NCBI GenBank assembly: GCA_946699065.1
Contig: CAMPDV010000308.1
Location: 62,001-126,000 of the forward strand
Direction of reading: 5' to 3'
DNA from: Loxodes magnus
Lineage: Eukaryota > Ciliophora > Karyorelictea > Loxodida > Loxodidae
DNA length: 64,000 nt
Shown here: positions 1-13,651 of the stretch, piece by piece
Position numbering within the stretch: the stretch's first letter is position 1
Layout of the letters: the number at the start of each line of letters is the position of its first letter
Translations under genes and position numbers: made by a program
The notes under the pieces: generated by a model
The model's database searches: none
The model's input: the letters and a program-made list of their open reading frames with translations, nothing else
Told to the model about the DNA's origin: nothing

Positions 1-3000
1 CTAAGATTAATCAAAATAAGATAATATAAAATATTCAATTATCCATCTTCAATAATATAGAGTTTAGATAAATATCATAAGTCATAATTGAAAAAGGAAC
101 CAATCAGAAATTTAATTTTAATCAACTAAATTTAAAAATATTAATGAACTAAACTTTTGCTACTTAATATCACAAGGAATATATTATTAGCTTCAGATGA
201 AGATTGATAATATTTTTACTATAATTAAAGTACAAAAACTTGACTTAAACTCTTTATTATTTTCAATAATAAAAAACTGCATAACTATTGATTTATTAAA
301 ATAGAGAGATCTAAGAAACGTCAAAAATAAATTTTAATTACTTAAGATAATAAAAATTTGATTATCTAAATTACTAAATTTGGCATTTTGATATTTTAAA
401 GGAAGGTACATTATTATTCATTTTGGAAAGCTAATGGAATATTACAAAAAAATTAAATCAAAACTATAATTATGTAATTGCTTTAAGATTTTTTAATTAA
501 AGTACTCTTTTAATTGTATGACTTTTTGAAGTTAAAATCCCTTAATTTTTATATATTTGTATTAATAAAATTTCTATAAACCTTTTATGTAATTCTTTTA
601 TATGTCGCTTATATAATGAAATACTTATAATTTCTTTTACAAATCCATCTTTTCATTTTATCTACACTAATACCAGATTTTTTAATCTAAGCCCATTATC
701 ATAATATATTCTATTTCTATCCTAATTTTACTTTATACATATAATTTAAAACTACATAATCCAACAGTTTTATATACCTTTTAAATATTTTCTTAAGATA
801 AATACTTTTAGATATAAGAGAGATGTAAGAGCTAATCTTAGCATTTCAAATATTAAAATTGATATTATATGGACATTTTATTACCATGCCAACATAACTG
901 AGTCCTTTAGATTTAATTTATTCTCAGCTAATAAAAATTTTTGTAGTCTTAATCTTAGTCATTTAATATGTAAGGTAAAGACTAATATTTAGTGATATTT
1001 CTTCTTCTAATACCTTAATTAAATCAATCTTATTCTATTTTTCAATCTTTAACTATTGGAAGCGTTTAGTTCGAATATATTTTAGAGTTCTTTGTTCATT
1101 ATGAAAATTAGTTTAATTAATTGTTTCTTTTCTAGTTTTAGTAAATACTTATAAATAAATTTAATTTGGTTAATCCATATAATCTGAACTATGGAGTTAG
1201 TAAAGAAGACTATTTATAGATGTTTTTTATTAAATACTATATATAAAAATATTCTTATAACTATTATAGAACAAGTTTAAGTGCCTAATCATTTAATTAT
1301 ATTAATTTAGCTATGTTGAAATTAACATTCATTATTCATACTAATTTATTTCAGATGCTTCTAATTCTATAGAGAAAATATAGAAACTGTTGTGTAAGGG
1401 TTATTATTTTAGGACTATAATTCAATATTGCTACTAGAGATATTAACTTAAATAAACAAACAAAAATAATGAGAGTCAGAAGTAAGAAATTAGCAGTTAA
1501 TAAATAGAATGGAAAACGTATTTATAGAAATTAGGAAATTATTAATTGTAGTTTAAATTATCTAAATGAAGAATCACTTACAATCTGCTTTGAAATTATA
1601 TTATAATATCATTCAAACTATTTTTAATTATAAATTATACTATTAAGTCTTTAGAATAACCTTTGCAAAGATAAACTTTTATAACTCCAAAATAAACTAG
1701 TAACAAAAAGAAATATTTAATAGATATATTTAGAATATTTCATTCATTACTTTAATATATAGCAAATTTGTTAAGCATTATAAAGATTTACGTTATTAAT
1801 CTATATCAAATTAATAATTTTATATTCATAATTCTATTTGAGATCATTAAATTAAGAAACTTAAGTTCTTATCTTCCTAATCTTACAAATAAAATCCTAC
1901 AAATACTTTTAAATATTTTTGACATTTCTTTACTATAAATACTTTAAAATAAAGAAGAGAGAAAACTAACATTTAAATACTTGTTTAGAAATATCTAAAT
2001 AGATATAGGTAACTATATGAGAAATATATAGATAGTAATATTTAATTAAAAATTTAATAAGGTATAACTTAAACTTTCAATTGAATTACTTAATTGTAAT
2101 TTTTGTGCTAAAATAGTTTTATCATACTTGAGAGATTTAAAAGTGAATCGCTAATGATATATTACATTATTTAGCTTTCATAAACTTATAATAGATATAC
2201 TAGGTATTAAAATAAATTATCTTATTATTTTCATCATATAATAAAAATATAATATCATTTTATCTCAGTTCATTAAGCAAAACTTACTTAATTATTTGAT
2301 TGAATTTGCTCAATAAATTAAATAGCTTCTCTTTTGTTGGCTCAGAGAATTAATTTCTTAATCAATTTTATAGGTTTTTATTTTCAAAAAACTGCTTTCT
2401 TAATATTTTTATGTTCATAAATAAGCTAACTTATGGAACTGATAATCAATTTGTAATTTATTTAAATATTTAATACTCTAGTTGATTTAATATTGTTGAC
2501 TTTAATTAAATTTCTTATATATTCGTTTAGAAGTACTTGCTTCTTCTGTTTTTCATTGAAATTACATTCTATATATAAACTATTAACTTTTTACAATATT
2601 GCGTTTATTCCTTGGATTCTAAATTCCTTTTTATATAAATCTTATCAACTTTTAATTTTATACATTTTAGTTTCCTTTTATGAGCATTAGTTTTTATGGT
2701 TGTATTGGTATTGAAATAATCTCAATGCTTATAGATCTTTTATATTCTAAATATTAGCTTAATGCATACAATAGAAATCTTTTACCTTTATTTTTATGCT
2801 AAGCTCTTCTAATTATTGCTAAAATAGTATTTTCTACTATATTAATTTCAAATTTCTTTGCTTATATATTGAATGAAGGAATTTAGTAAGAATTTTAGGT
2901 TTCTATTTAATGAACTTCAAAGGACATAAAACCTAATAAAAATTGAGAGGTGAAGCTAGATTGGTATCAAATATACTTAAAGCTGATTGTATGTTAAGAG

Positions 3001-3340
3001 AGAAGAAATTAATTCATTTCATAGAGATGTTAAATGAGCATCTAACTGTATTTGAAAATCATATTTGGCTTACTGTAAATACAAGCTCTTCTAATTAACT
3101 TATTCTCTGCTTAATGGACACTATATTCTTTTGGACAGACATATTATTACTTATAATGCTGCTAACATTTATTTAAGGATGATACTTAAACTGTAAAGAT
3201 TAGGCTATAAAATTAATCTAAATTCGTTTTTCTATAAAATTTGCAAACTGGATAGCATCACTCCAAAAGGAATTCCTAATGATTTAAACAAATAATACAA
3301 ACTTTTTAGAGTTAATAGTATCTCTATTACTCTCCCCTAT
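1..3340 (+). CDS. Possible 3' part of an LRR-like protein gene (arm A, partial)
   Basis: The frame starting at base 2 reads as a Leu/Ile/Asn-rich protein with loose LRR-like spacing when UAR is Gln and UGA is Trp. It lacks its 5' end, which lies left of the window; the equivalent 5' part is visible in arm B from 42,358. A conserved stretch at about 2,880-3,340 also reads well, but in more than one frame, so the end and any introns are unresolved. Frame openness is no evidence under this code. A segment at 2,353-2,584 is absent from the other arm. Low confidence. Confidence 0.25.
2353..2584. other. ~230 bp segment present only in arm A
   Basis: Arm A has about 230 bp between a TTAATTT and a TATTAACTTTTT context; arm B joins these directly near 45,658-45,670. 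The short shared TTAACTTTTT-type sequence at the junction would fit a microhomology deletion in B as well as an insertion in A. No tail or target duplication marks it as a transposon. Confidence 0.8.
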
Positions 3341-3819
3341 CTCTTTATCTCTATACTCTTTTAACTTTGAAAGAAACATTTTAATTAAATAAAATAAATA
3401 AACAAAATTTAATTTTTTCTTTATAACCCAAAAAAGAAACTAAAAATTAGGATTATCTTTATTTTAAATACTATTATATATTAATTTCTATAGAAAATGT
3501 ATACTATTTTTAGAAATTAAAATAAAATATAAGTAAAACTATTATTATCATAAACAAATTAAAAATAGATATTTAATTGCAACTATGATATTACTCTTGA
3601 TAAATCTTTAATTTATTTTTATTTAAATAAGGAATAATAATTTTAGATTTTAAAGGAATAATATTAATGTTAAGTTTAAATAGATTTATTAGATTAAATT
3701 TTATTTAAGCTTTAAATGTTAAATAGAATAAAAGAGTTATATCGAAAATATAAATAAAAAGTAAATAGTTGTAAATTAAATTATTTTATAAATATATCAA
3801 ACTATTATTTATTAAAAAT

Positions 3820-4610
3820 GTCAGAAGGGTAATTTCTTTGTTTATGAATTTTAAACTAAATTTAAGGGGATGAGAGTCAATAAAGACTTTTAATGTTAGA
3901 ATTTCTAAACCTTTGCTTCTGTAAGGAATTCATCTGCATCTAGTTGTATTCACAGATATACTGATGATAAGTATGGATCATTTTATCCATCCCACTCTAG
4001 ACTGTCGACTTTCCATAATGAGGCGTCTAACTTTCCTATTTTCAACTGTTAGTTGAAGGGAAATTCCTAGACCATATCTGGAAAACTCCTGTTTGGCTTG
4101 TGGATGGAAAATTCTCATTGTGTCTAGATATTATAAGATAGAGGGAGATTTGCCCAGCATGTGCGTCAGGTGCGCAGCTTGCTAAAGTGCCAGTTGAGTC
4201 ATTGGGCGTATTTTTGGAAGGAGAAGAACAAATGATATTCCTACAGGAGTTTAGGCATTTTTTCAGGAAAGATTCATTCAAAATTGGAACTAGCACTTAT
4301 GCTGAGAGAAGGTCAACAAAGTAATGCCACTCCATCCCTTCATAATCTTCTTAATAAATCAGCTAATAGTCTTAAGATTGATGATCACTAGAGATGTTTA
4401 GATTATAACAAAATGAGTTTAGACTACTGTTGAGATACTGAGTTTACCTTGTCATAAAATGCCCCATTAAATAAAGCATAACATAAATTAAAGATATTCA
4501 TATCTATCATGATAATCCCAAAGATTGATGGATAGAAATTTAAGCCTACTTTAAAAAACCTGATGACAACGTAAAAAGTTTCTTAAGAAAACAATTGACT
4601 ATAATTAACT
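3820..4610. other. GC-richer conserved block of unknown nature (arm A)
   Basis: This block stands out from the surrounding AT-rich DNA and is kept in arm B. Read on the plus strand with UAR=Gln and UGA=Trp it contains a protein-like run (about 4,062-4,320, including CPACASGAQ and SLGVFLEGEEQ). The minus strand also has an 84-residue frame free of all three stops (4,042-4,296). Differences between the arms are mainly nonsynonymous in either frame, which argues against current selection on protein. It may be a relic or untranslated part of a retroelement, since a LINE-tail fragment lies directly to its right. Confidence 0.45.
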
Positions 4611-4621
4611 TTAACTATAAC

Positions 4622-5165
4622 TTAAAATAAATAAATAAATTAATTAATTAATTAAATTAGCGTGGTACCACCATTGTTTGGTTCACCACGAAAAAATAAA
4701 GAAATCAAATTTAATTATTAATAATAGACTAGAAATGTTTCTGGCTTCATCTGGTCTCTTGATTCTTATCTTCTTCTCCCCGTTTTTATAATCAAAATTG
4801 ATTGCCTTCATCTTTAAATTCTTGTAATTCTTCCAAAGGCTGGAGTTAGAGAATATTCCACTATTTGTGTCAAATGACCCAATTAGGCTAAATTCTTCTA
4901 AATAATAGTTAATTGTGATCTCAGTCATATCTTTGTTGTTTTGTAATTCCTTATCAGAATAGCGTCATGTAAAATCAAGATAACTCTGAGATCTGGATTT
5001 CGGTTCCCTCTAGTCGACCTCTCGTACCGAAAGAGAGAATCCTCAAGCAAGTAAAACTTATCACACAATGGGCCCGTGCTTAATTGTTTGTGATGGCATC
5101 TATTGCAAGAGTATTTGCAGTACAGACATGACTACACGGGATTGCCTACTTAGTCGACTAGAAGC
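4622..5165 (-). mobile_element. LINE 3'-end fragment (family M), arm A
   Basis: Minus-strand fragment ending in a hairpin (4,661-4,690, CGTGGT...ACCACG) and a (TTAA)n(TTTA)n tail, the layout of a LINE 3' end. Its body (4,930-5,160) aligns by eye with the 3' region of the full LINE near 27.9-28.0 kb. One frame reads CLYCKYSCNRCHHK, a possible zinc-binding motif better kept in the 37.3-37.6 kb copy. Here one Cys is lost and a 1-nt indel breaks the frame before the 81-residue frame at 4,683-4,928, so this is a decayed copy. No clear target duplication was found. Confidence 0.6.
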
Positions 5166-5399
5166 GAAGTGAATTAAAAAAATGAATTATAATATAATAA
5201 AAAGTAAAAATGAATAGTAATAAAATTTAATTTGATAGTAATGTAAAAATCTAGTTTAAGTTTTGAATTAGAGAACAAAAATGAGAAAAATTAATTTTAT
5301 AATTGTATTAATTAATTTAAAAGATTAAATTGATTAACTTATAAAGTATACATGCAATGTAAGCATATAAATGAAACATTTTAATTACTATAAGTTGAC

Positions 5400-8010
5400 A
5401 AAATGAATAAAATAAATGATAATTAAATAATGTTAATAAAGTAAATATAGGAAGATAGTAAATTTAAAGGTTATTGTTTAAGTTGATTATTAAGTATTGA
5501 TTTAAATTTAGGAAATACATAATAATATAATAATATAATAATATAATGATATATTACTTAGTTGATTTATATAATTAAATATAAAGTTTAAAAAGATTCT
5601 TAATTAAAAATGTTAATAAATATTTTATTTTATGGATTATAATATATTTACCTCATTAAAATTAAATTATTTTATAAAAATAAACATTTAAAATTAAAAT
5701 TTGTAAAATCTAGTATAAGCTATTTTTATACTAATAAAGAGAAGCTTATTTTTTATAATCAGTATATTAGTTATTCTATATATCTATATAATACTAAAAA
5801 TAGAATTTAATTTATAAATGTTTGATGCTCAATGTTTAATATTGGATAGTTGCAAAGGTAACTTTAATTTAATATAACAATTCTGTGTAAAAAGATGATT
5901 AAATAAAAATAATAATAATTTAGATTTGATGAAGCACATTTAATATTAAATTTTAGATGTTTTTGTTTAATAATTAAACTATGAATAAGATATATTTTAT
6001 AATAAAAGATTACTAATAATTTTCTTTATATAACAAATAAGCTATTAAATCTTTAAATTTTTATTTTTTAAATCTTTTTAATTCAAGTTTTTGTCTCTTA
6101 TATGATCTCAAATTTCTCTAATCTTAGTATCCAATTTAGAATATGAAAAAAGGTTTGCTTTTGAATGTAAAATGTTTTTGTTAAAAATAAGAAATGAAGG
6201 AGTTAAAAAGGAATGAAGTAACTCTGAAAATAAATGATTAATAATTAAAAGTTGAATAAACATTTGAAGTATAATAATAAAAACTTAATTTGATTTAAAT
6301 AACTTTAAATTTAACTTTTATTTATAGAATTTCTTCTAAACAATAAAAAATATAAAAAGGAATAATAATCTGACTAATTTAGTTAAATGATATTTAAAAT
6401 AAATTTTACATTTTTTTATTATTTACTAATAAATAAAAAATAAATCTTAATATATTCTTTTTTTAATTGTATTTATATCTAAAGCTAGATTAAAATAAAT
6501 ACAATTAGCTTTAAATTTTAGATTTATATTTCTATAAATAAATATTAATTCCTAATCTAAAATCTTTATATAAATAAGTAAATTTAACATATTAAATTAC
6601 AGTTTTTATTTCTTTAAATAAATAGGAAATAGTGTTCTACTTTATTAAGCGAGATTAAAACAACATAGAAACAAGAAGTAGAAAATAATATTTATAATAA
6701 AAAATTATTAGCATTTAATAATAAATATTTAGCTAATATTTTAAATACTGCTATTTTATATTTCTATCTATAATTATATTTCTATAAAATGTTTAATTTT
6801 CTTATAGTAGCTTTATCTTTATAAATAAAATGCTTATATGTAAATATAAAAGTGTAATTTAATATATTTTAAAATTAGTAAACAAGTTTATTTATTCTTA
6901 TATTTTTAATATAAATAGGTGATAAAGAATAAAAACTGATTTAAATGTTAAATTATAATTTAGATTTCTTAATTAAAATTAAATAACTTTACTAAATTAT
7001 CAATATTTAATGCTATATTATTAAACATTTCAATATTAACTATTAAGCTATTTAACTACTTCATTTATATACATATAATCACATATTTATTTATCATCAA
7101 TATCTATATTATCAAAATACTTATACATCAATACCTAAATTTATTCATCATATCAAAAATACCAATTATTCAAATAAATCAAACTAAACATACAAATATT
7201 AACAAAAGAGATTATACAATAATCACAAGCTAAAGTAATATTATTAACAATATAATTCATTTATTACCAAATATTTAATAATGCATAAACAAATCTTATT
7301 TTACTATTTTTTACAAATTATACATACTATTATTATATTCTAAAACTTAATTCTATTTTTAAAATATTTAAGCTTAACTACTACTATCAAATACATATTA
7401 AATATTATTAATAAGATTTTAGGATATTTTCATTTTATAAATAATAGTAGAATTTTATTGAATATACTATTTTTTAATATTAATAAATTAAATTAAATTA
7501 AATTATAACCATTTTTTTAAAATTAAATGAAAACTAATTTTTTGATGATTTATACTATTCATAAAATAAAATTTGTACATTAAGTATATTTTTAATTTTA
7601 ATAGTTTTAGTTAATGAAATAAGTTTAACTATATTTATTATTTTAAATAGAATACTACTTAATCTTTAAATTAATCTATAATTAAAATTCATTATTAAAA
7701 ATAAATATTTTTTTATATTTATAACACTTTAATAGTTAAAATATTTCTTTTCGTATAATTGTAACTATTAAGAAAATATTAATAAATTAAAATTTTTTAA
7801 GAATTAAAAATTTTTATTTTAACATATAGCTTGAAAGTTAAAAATATGTTTAAGACTATTTAAATAAAATATCTATCTAATTATCAAATTTTTTTTATAA
7901 AAGTAAAAAATAAAAATAATTAAAATTTAAAATAAATATTAAAAGAAATTGATGTAAAATTGAAAAATACTATTTAATTTTAAATAATCACTTGATTTAT
8001 AAATTTATTT
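5400..8010. other. Very AT-rich stretch with no recognisable gene (arm A)
   Basis: About 2.6 kb of extremely AT-rich sequence with short A/T runs and a TAATATAATAATA microsatellite near 5,520. I see no motif, RNA gene or terminal repeat. It is nearly identical to 49,740-52,310 in the other arm, which points to a recent duplication or conversion, because unconstrained AT-rich DNA should otherwise drift. Confidence 0.7.
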
Positions 8011-8013
8011 ATA

Positions 8014-8613
8014 TCATAAATTTATGGGAATTTTAAGTTTCATCACTGCTTTAATTCAGAACTATAATTCTCGAAGATTTCTAGATAGAACTTACCGAAA
8101 TCCTTCTTTGTTCATGTTATATGTTTTTTATCTTTTTTCTCTTCTTTTTTGCTTTAGATAATATTATTTTTCAATTTATACCTGCTTAATAGCATTTATT
8201 GGTTAATATTTCTTGTTCATCATTATTTCCTGTTAGACTTAAATTGATAGCATCATTTTATCTTTATACTTTTTCATCTAAATTAAAATTCTTGCTTTTC
8301 TTTGTTTAAGATTTCAGCATTGATATACATCAATTAAAATTTAGAGTCTTTAATTTTCATTTACTCGTAATTTCCTCAGTTTATATATTTGGTAATCTAA
8401 AATATAGCCTTTCTTACTCTTCTAATCATATAGTCAATTAATTTTTTATGGTTTTTGTTGTTTTTCTAGCAGCTCTGTGTCATCTTACTTATCTCTAGTG
8501 TTTTATCACAAATAAATCCATCAGTCACTTTAGTTATAATATCCACTCTTAGGCACTTTATCCTTATTACTTCCAAATTTTTTCATAGCTTTAAAATAAG
8601 AAAATACTCCCAT
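8014..8613 (-). CDS. Possible ~200-codon protein (arm A)
   Basis: From an ATG at 8,613 to a TGA at 8,014-8,016 the minus strand reads as a basic protein (MGVFSYFKAMKKFGSNKDK..., later KGYILDYQIYKLRKL), with in-frame UGA at SD-W-W-IYL-W. The frame continues upstream, so the true start may lie further right. The arm B copy has exactly the same length without indels, which favours coding. The substitutions seen by eye are mostly nonsynonymous (about 5 synonymous to 13 nonsynonymous), so constraint is weak. I do not recognise the family. Confidence 0.3.
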
Positions 8614-9194
8614 TGCAAAAATGCTTTTATTCAAATAAAACAATGAGAAAAAACCTTAAAATAGTTCATCTTTAGGTTGCTAATTATCTATAAACTATAC
8701 AATAACTTCTCATTTTAGCTAATAATTAATTTAGCTTTTTATCCTGGCTAAGATATGCTTAAAACTCTAGTTGATTTTTCTCTTTTAATATTAATATGAA
8801 ATAACTATAATCTAAGGAAGTAGTTATAGTATCTGATTCAGATAATTTTCTGATTACTAAGCTATCTTCAGACTCAAAGTAAAAGTTGCATTAAGTAATA
8901 TTAGAAAAAGAATGAAATAAAATTGACTGAAAAAACTGGTTAAACTTAACTAAGGTAGCATATAAAATAGTTATAAAGTTTGAAATTTATGACTTTGGTA
9001 TATTAGTTAAAAATGCAAATTTGAAAGTAGATACAGCATACTGATATCATTAATTAATTATCTTGATTACAAAACAATACTGAAATAGGATTTACAACTT
9101 ATAATCTTCCTTTATATTCCATCTAGTTTATGTAATCCTAAATAATCTGTCTTATAAAAGCATCATCCTTCTATCTTAATAAACCAAAGTTAAG

Positions 9195-10200
9195 ATGGAA
9201 GAAAGTTTAAATATTGATAGCTAGATTGATAAGTAATGCTTTATGAGCTACTTTTTAAATATTTTAATAGCTAAAACTTGTAAACATTATTACTAAAACA
9301 AAGTTTCTTAAAATTTAGAGCTTTCTTCACTAAAGAAAAGAATATTGCTTAAGATAGTTGATATGCTTTACCTTTATGATGGTAAATATTCTCTACCTTT
9401 CTTATTCTTATAATTTTTGTCTAAATGCATGATGATAAATGCTAATAAAGGAAATTATTTTTCATCCTAATACTAAGAACAAGCTAAGATATCCTTATAA
9501 CCTTTAAAAATTAACTAGATAAAAATAAAGAATTGATTTAATAATTAGATAAACCCTAAAAATAAGTTTAAATGTAATTAGTAAATTAGAATAAATAAAG
9601 TCCTCATCTAAAAATAAAGAGTAATATCAAAATATATAAAAGTATCAGATAGAGTAAGATTCCTAAACTTTACTTTATACAAATTATCTTTATACAAAAG
9701 TTGGGCGAATCAAATCAGTCTCAAATAATCATCAAATTTGTAACTTTCCTCCTATGATAAAAGAAAAAAAGGGAGTAATAAGAAAATAAGCACAATATAT
9801 TAGTTAAAAAGCTAAAAATTGAAGAAATAGATTCTTAAATATCTTTAAGAAATGATTTAAATGTAAAAGATTGAATAATAATCATACAAAGATGAAAAAT
9901 AATAATAAAGGAAATATTAACATTAACTTCTACTATATTTTAAAATTTAGTGTTGATATGTATCAATAGAAAATAAACATAAAGGAAAAACTCTAGCTGA
10001 TGTATAAATAATTAAGAGTACCTAATTGGCTACATTTTATAGTTTTTTAGAGAGCAATTAAAGTACATAAAATAAGAATATTCCATTATAAGTTTCAATG
10101 CATATTATTGGATTAGGATATAAGAGATTGTATTTAAAAGAAATAAGAAAGAGATATTTTGAGTGCTATCAAAAACAGAGTTATCTATTTGATATTTAGT
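9195..10200 (+). CDS. Possible coiled-coil/Lys-rich protein (arm A)
   Basis: An ATG at 9,195 opens MEESLNIDSQIDKQC... followed by a Lys/Gln/Ile-rich sequence. Over the first ~1 kb the arms differ at only a few bases (one Ile-to-Leu, two silent). A 1-nt length difference near 10,210 shifts the frame between arms, so the gene, if real, ends before it or is broken in one copy. No domain is recognised. Confidence 0.3.
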
Positions 10201-11999
10201 ATATTTTAAATCTATAATATTGATAAATGTGCTTTTTATGATTAATAGTGTAATAGACACATATATTTCTCCATAATCATACTCAATATAAATAAATATA
10301 TACATAATAATTAAAAAGCAAAACTTAGTAAATTGGAAAAAAGACTAATACAAAATAAATAAATCTAACACATAAAGTGATGAGGAAAGCTATAAATATT
10401 TTAAAATAATAGTTCTATTAAAATAGGTAAAAGAATATTACGAAAATCTTAAAGACATAAAATTATTAAGTTTTAATCCTAAATAAATTTAATATTTTCA
10501 ATTCTTATAAATATCTAACAAACATACTATAACATCAATTTAATTCAAAGATACTAACACTTATTATACTTTCTATAAGGATTAAAGTGGCTTTATGGAA
10601 CTTCCTAAAAATGATAATAGAGCTAAGCTGAGTAAATAGAGAGTTTAAAGAGAAATTTAGTTAAAAGAGGATAAATTTTACTTCTAAGTCTAGTAATGCA
10701 ATTATAAATTTCAATACTTAAACAGTTATATTTTTGCTTATGAATATTAGATAGATATTTAGATACTTCGACAAAAACTAACTTAGAATAATTATGTTAG
10801 CTCTAAAAAGGAAGTTAATTTCAGCCTTTACATTTAAGACTTATTTTTAAGGATTTACTATAAAAATAGTAACTATTAAAGAATTTTTTAGAAGTGAGAA
10901 TAGATTATAATATTAGAGTGGCTAATAATTTAAAAGTTTAATGTTAAAAGTAGAAAAATTAGATAGAAGGAATCAAGATTGGATATATAGGTCTTGCAAG
11001 ATGCTTTTATTTGAAAAATTATACGACCATAAAGCACTGTATAACCTTTAATAATAGTTAGCTCAAATGATAAATCTAAGAATGAAGGCCTGTTTATATT
11101 TAATATGCAGAAGTTAGAAACTCGATCTTAATAGTCTAGATATCTTTCATGTTGATTTTCTAAACAACTGCTTTTATTTGTAGAAAGAGGAGTTTCTTGA
11201 AGTACAGATATATAATTATTTTATTTTAGGTAATAGAAATTTCAAAAACTATTTTTAGAAATTTTGAGTTTGATCTAATTGAGCTTACAGTTTCTTGTAT
11301 AAAACATTTGTCCTGGATCTTGCTTTTTAATCTGGAAATCTTTATTGAGAGTAAATTTTTATGAAATATATATTCAAAATTAAGATTTAATTTAAAGTTA
11401 TAGTCTGAAAATCTTAATACCTCTAAAAAAGTATTTTTATCTTCTATCATTTGCAAAAAAATTAGCCTCCTGATCTAGCCTTTTTAAAGTTTAATTGTTA
11501 ACTAGTTACATTATTGATTGGATAATTTTGAGTAGTTTCATTTCTTTTATTTTATTTTATTTTATTTATAACATTGGGTATTATTTTTATTTTTCCTTTT
11601 GAGAAAAATAACTATTGTCACAAATATAAATACCTGCACAAGAAATTTCTTTAGATATTGGAATTTGGCTTATTTATATTAAAGCTACTATTTTAGCTCC
11701 TCATGCTTTCTCTAATTATTTTAACAATTTCTATTAAGTTTTGCTCTATTTTATTACGAGAGGTTTTATTTTCTTAATAATGCTTGTTTATTAAATTTAG
11801 ATACATTTTACCAATGATGTTTTTTCTTATTTTTAACAAGTTAATCTGATTCATTAAGAAATTTATAATGTTATTGTATCATTTCTAACCATTCAAGCTT
11901 TATTTTATAAAATCTCTTTATAAATTTTCATTTTAACCTCTATAAGTTTTCTTTAGTAATGTAATATATTTATAGTCATGTAAGCCACCCTTTTTAATG

Positions 12000-12950
12000 G
12001 ATTTAACATACTAATATGCTAATATAACACTTTAAGAGTTAATCTCTTCTCGGAAAAATTTTTAGGCGATAAGATAGCAAATTAAATTAAAACCGATAAA
12101 GAGTATGAAGAGTAGTTCTTAGTCACCAAAATAACTTCTCTTTTCTGTATGTTAAATTTTTAATCTGCGTTAAACTTTTTTTTACTCTTAATTTTGAAAA
12201 ATTTAATTTTAAGTTCTTAGATAAGCAAAACTCTTAAGTACTTTTAGTTTCCAGTTATAATAATTTAAAGCTTTGCAAAGTTCATCTTTTAATTATTTAG
12301 CTTTTCTTTCTATCTTTTTGTTTTAATTTCTTTTTCTTTATTTTCATCTTAAATTTCTTATTGCTAAGCAATCTTTCTCTCCAGTTATTCTCTCTAAATT
12401 AAATATCTAATAAATTATTTGATTTAGTAGCATATCACAATAATACTATACATTTCCACTTAATTTGCTTTTATTTAGTTTTGCTGCCTTACTTTCATTT
12501 TTTTAAATTTAATGTATGTTTTCTAATTGCATTATCCACTTAAGTCTACATACATTTTTACATTCTATAGATTTTCAAATAAATCTATTAAAAACTTGAA
12601 TACTCCATTGCATAAATATAGAGCAACTAAATAGATGATAAAAAACGATGCTAATATAAAAATATTATAATAAACAATACATTTAAGTATAGAATTAAAT
12701 AAGAAACTAGCTAGATTAATAATTACACTATTAAGAAGAATGTTTAGCATCACTAATAAGTGAAATAGCTTAGCTTATAGTGTTATTACATAAGCTTAGA
12801 ATTAAAATATTTACCTATTACTTTTATTTGCTAATATTATATGTTCTAAATTTATTTTCTATATTATAGTCTAATTATAATTTCTATATATGAGATATTT
12901 ATTAGTTTCTATTTAGGATAAATAAAATAGAGTAGTAGCAATACTTATCT
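12000..12950 (-). CDS. Possible membrane plus coiled-coil protein (arm A)
   Basis: The minus strand has hydrophobic segments at 12,565-12,750 (for example SFFIIYLVALYLC), followed by a charged Gln/Lys/Glu-rich coiled-coil-like run (REQLERKIAQQEI near 12,370). From about 12,050 to 12,950 the two arms are almost identical. Just beyond (11,560-12,000) they differ by several frame-changing indels, so either the gene ends near 12,000 or one copy is broken. The start is not fixed; a 5' extension to about 13,600 reads plausibly. Confidence 0.28.
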
Positions 12951-13651
12951 ATGCATTAATTTAAAAGACTTAAAATATATAAATGGCTATATTTACTAAA
13001 ATTTACATATTTAACTAATTATGATGAGATAGAATTTGAGATAGAAGATTTATACTTTTACAAAGATGAAATTAACTATGAAGTATTTATATAAATATTT
13101 TAACAATATAAGAGTTAGATAGTAAGAAAGTAAAATATCTATAAATATTTAGATTTATATAGGTATAGTATATATAAGTTAAATCAAACTTACTTTCTTA
13201 ATTAGAGTTAGATAATCTTAATAGTCATTAAAAATACTGACGTTATATATTAGTAGTTAAGTTTTAAATTTATTATTTTTAAATATCCTACTTAATTATA
13301 AATTTTGCTATAATTAATTAATTGAAAGTTAAGATATTAACTAGTTTAGTTTTTGATGGTGTTTATTAATTAGAGTTCTTTGATTTGTATAATCTTATTC
13401 TTTATAATTTTTAGTGAATATTTATTAGTTTGTGGCTATAAAATTATAGAATTAAGGATTAAGAAATTAGATTAGTTATCACTTTATATAAATTTAAAAT
13501 TATTAATTTGTTATTTAATGATACTTAAATATAATCTATCTAACTTCCTATCTTAAGTTATAAACTTAGATAACCTGGAAAGTTAATAGATATAAGTATA
13601 CAAATTTATTTATTTAATTAATTCAAATTTTTAATATAAAAGTTAAAAGTT

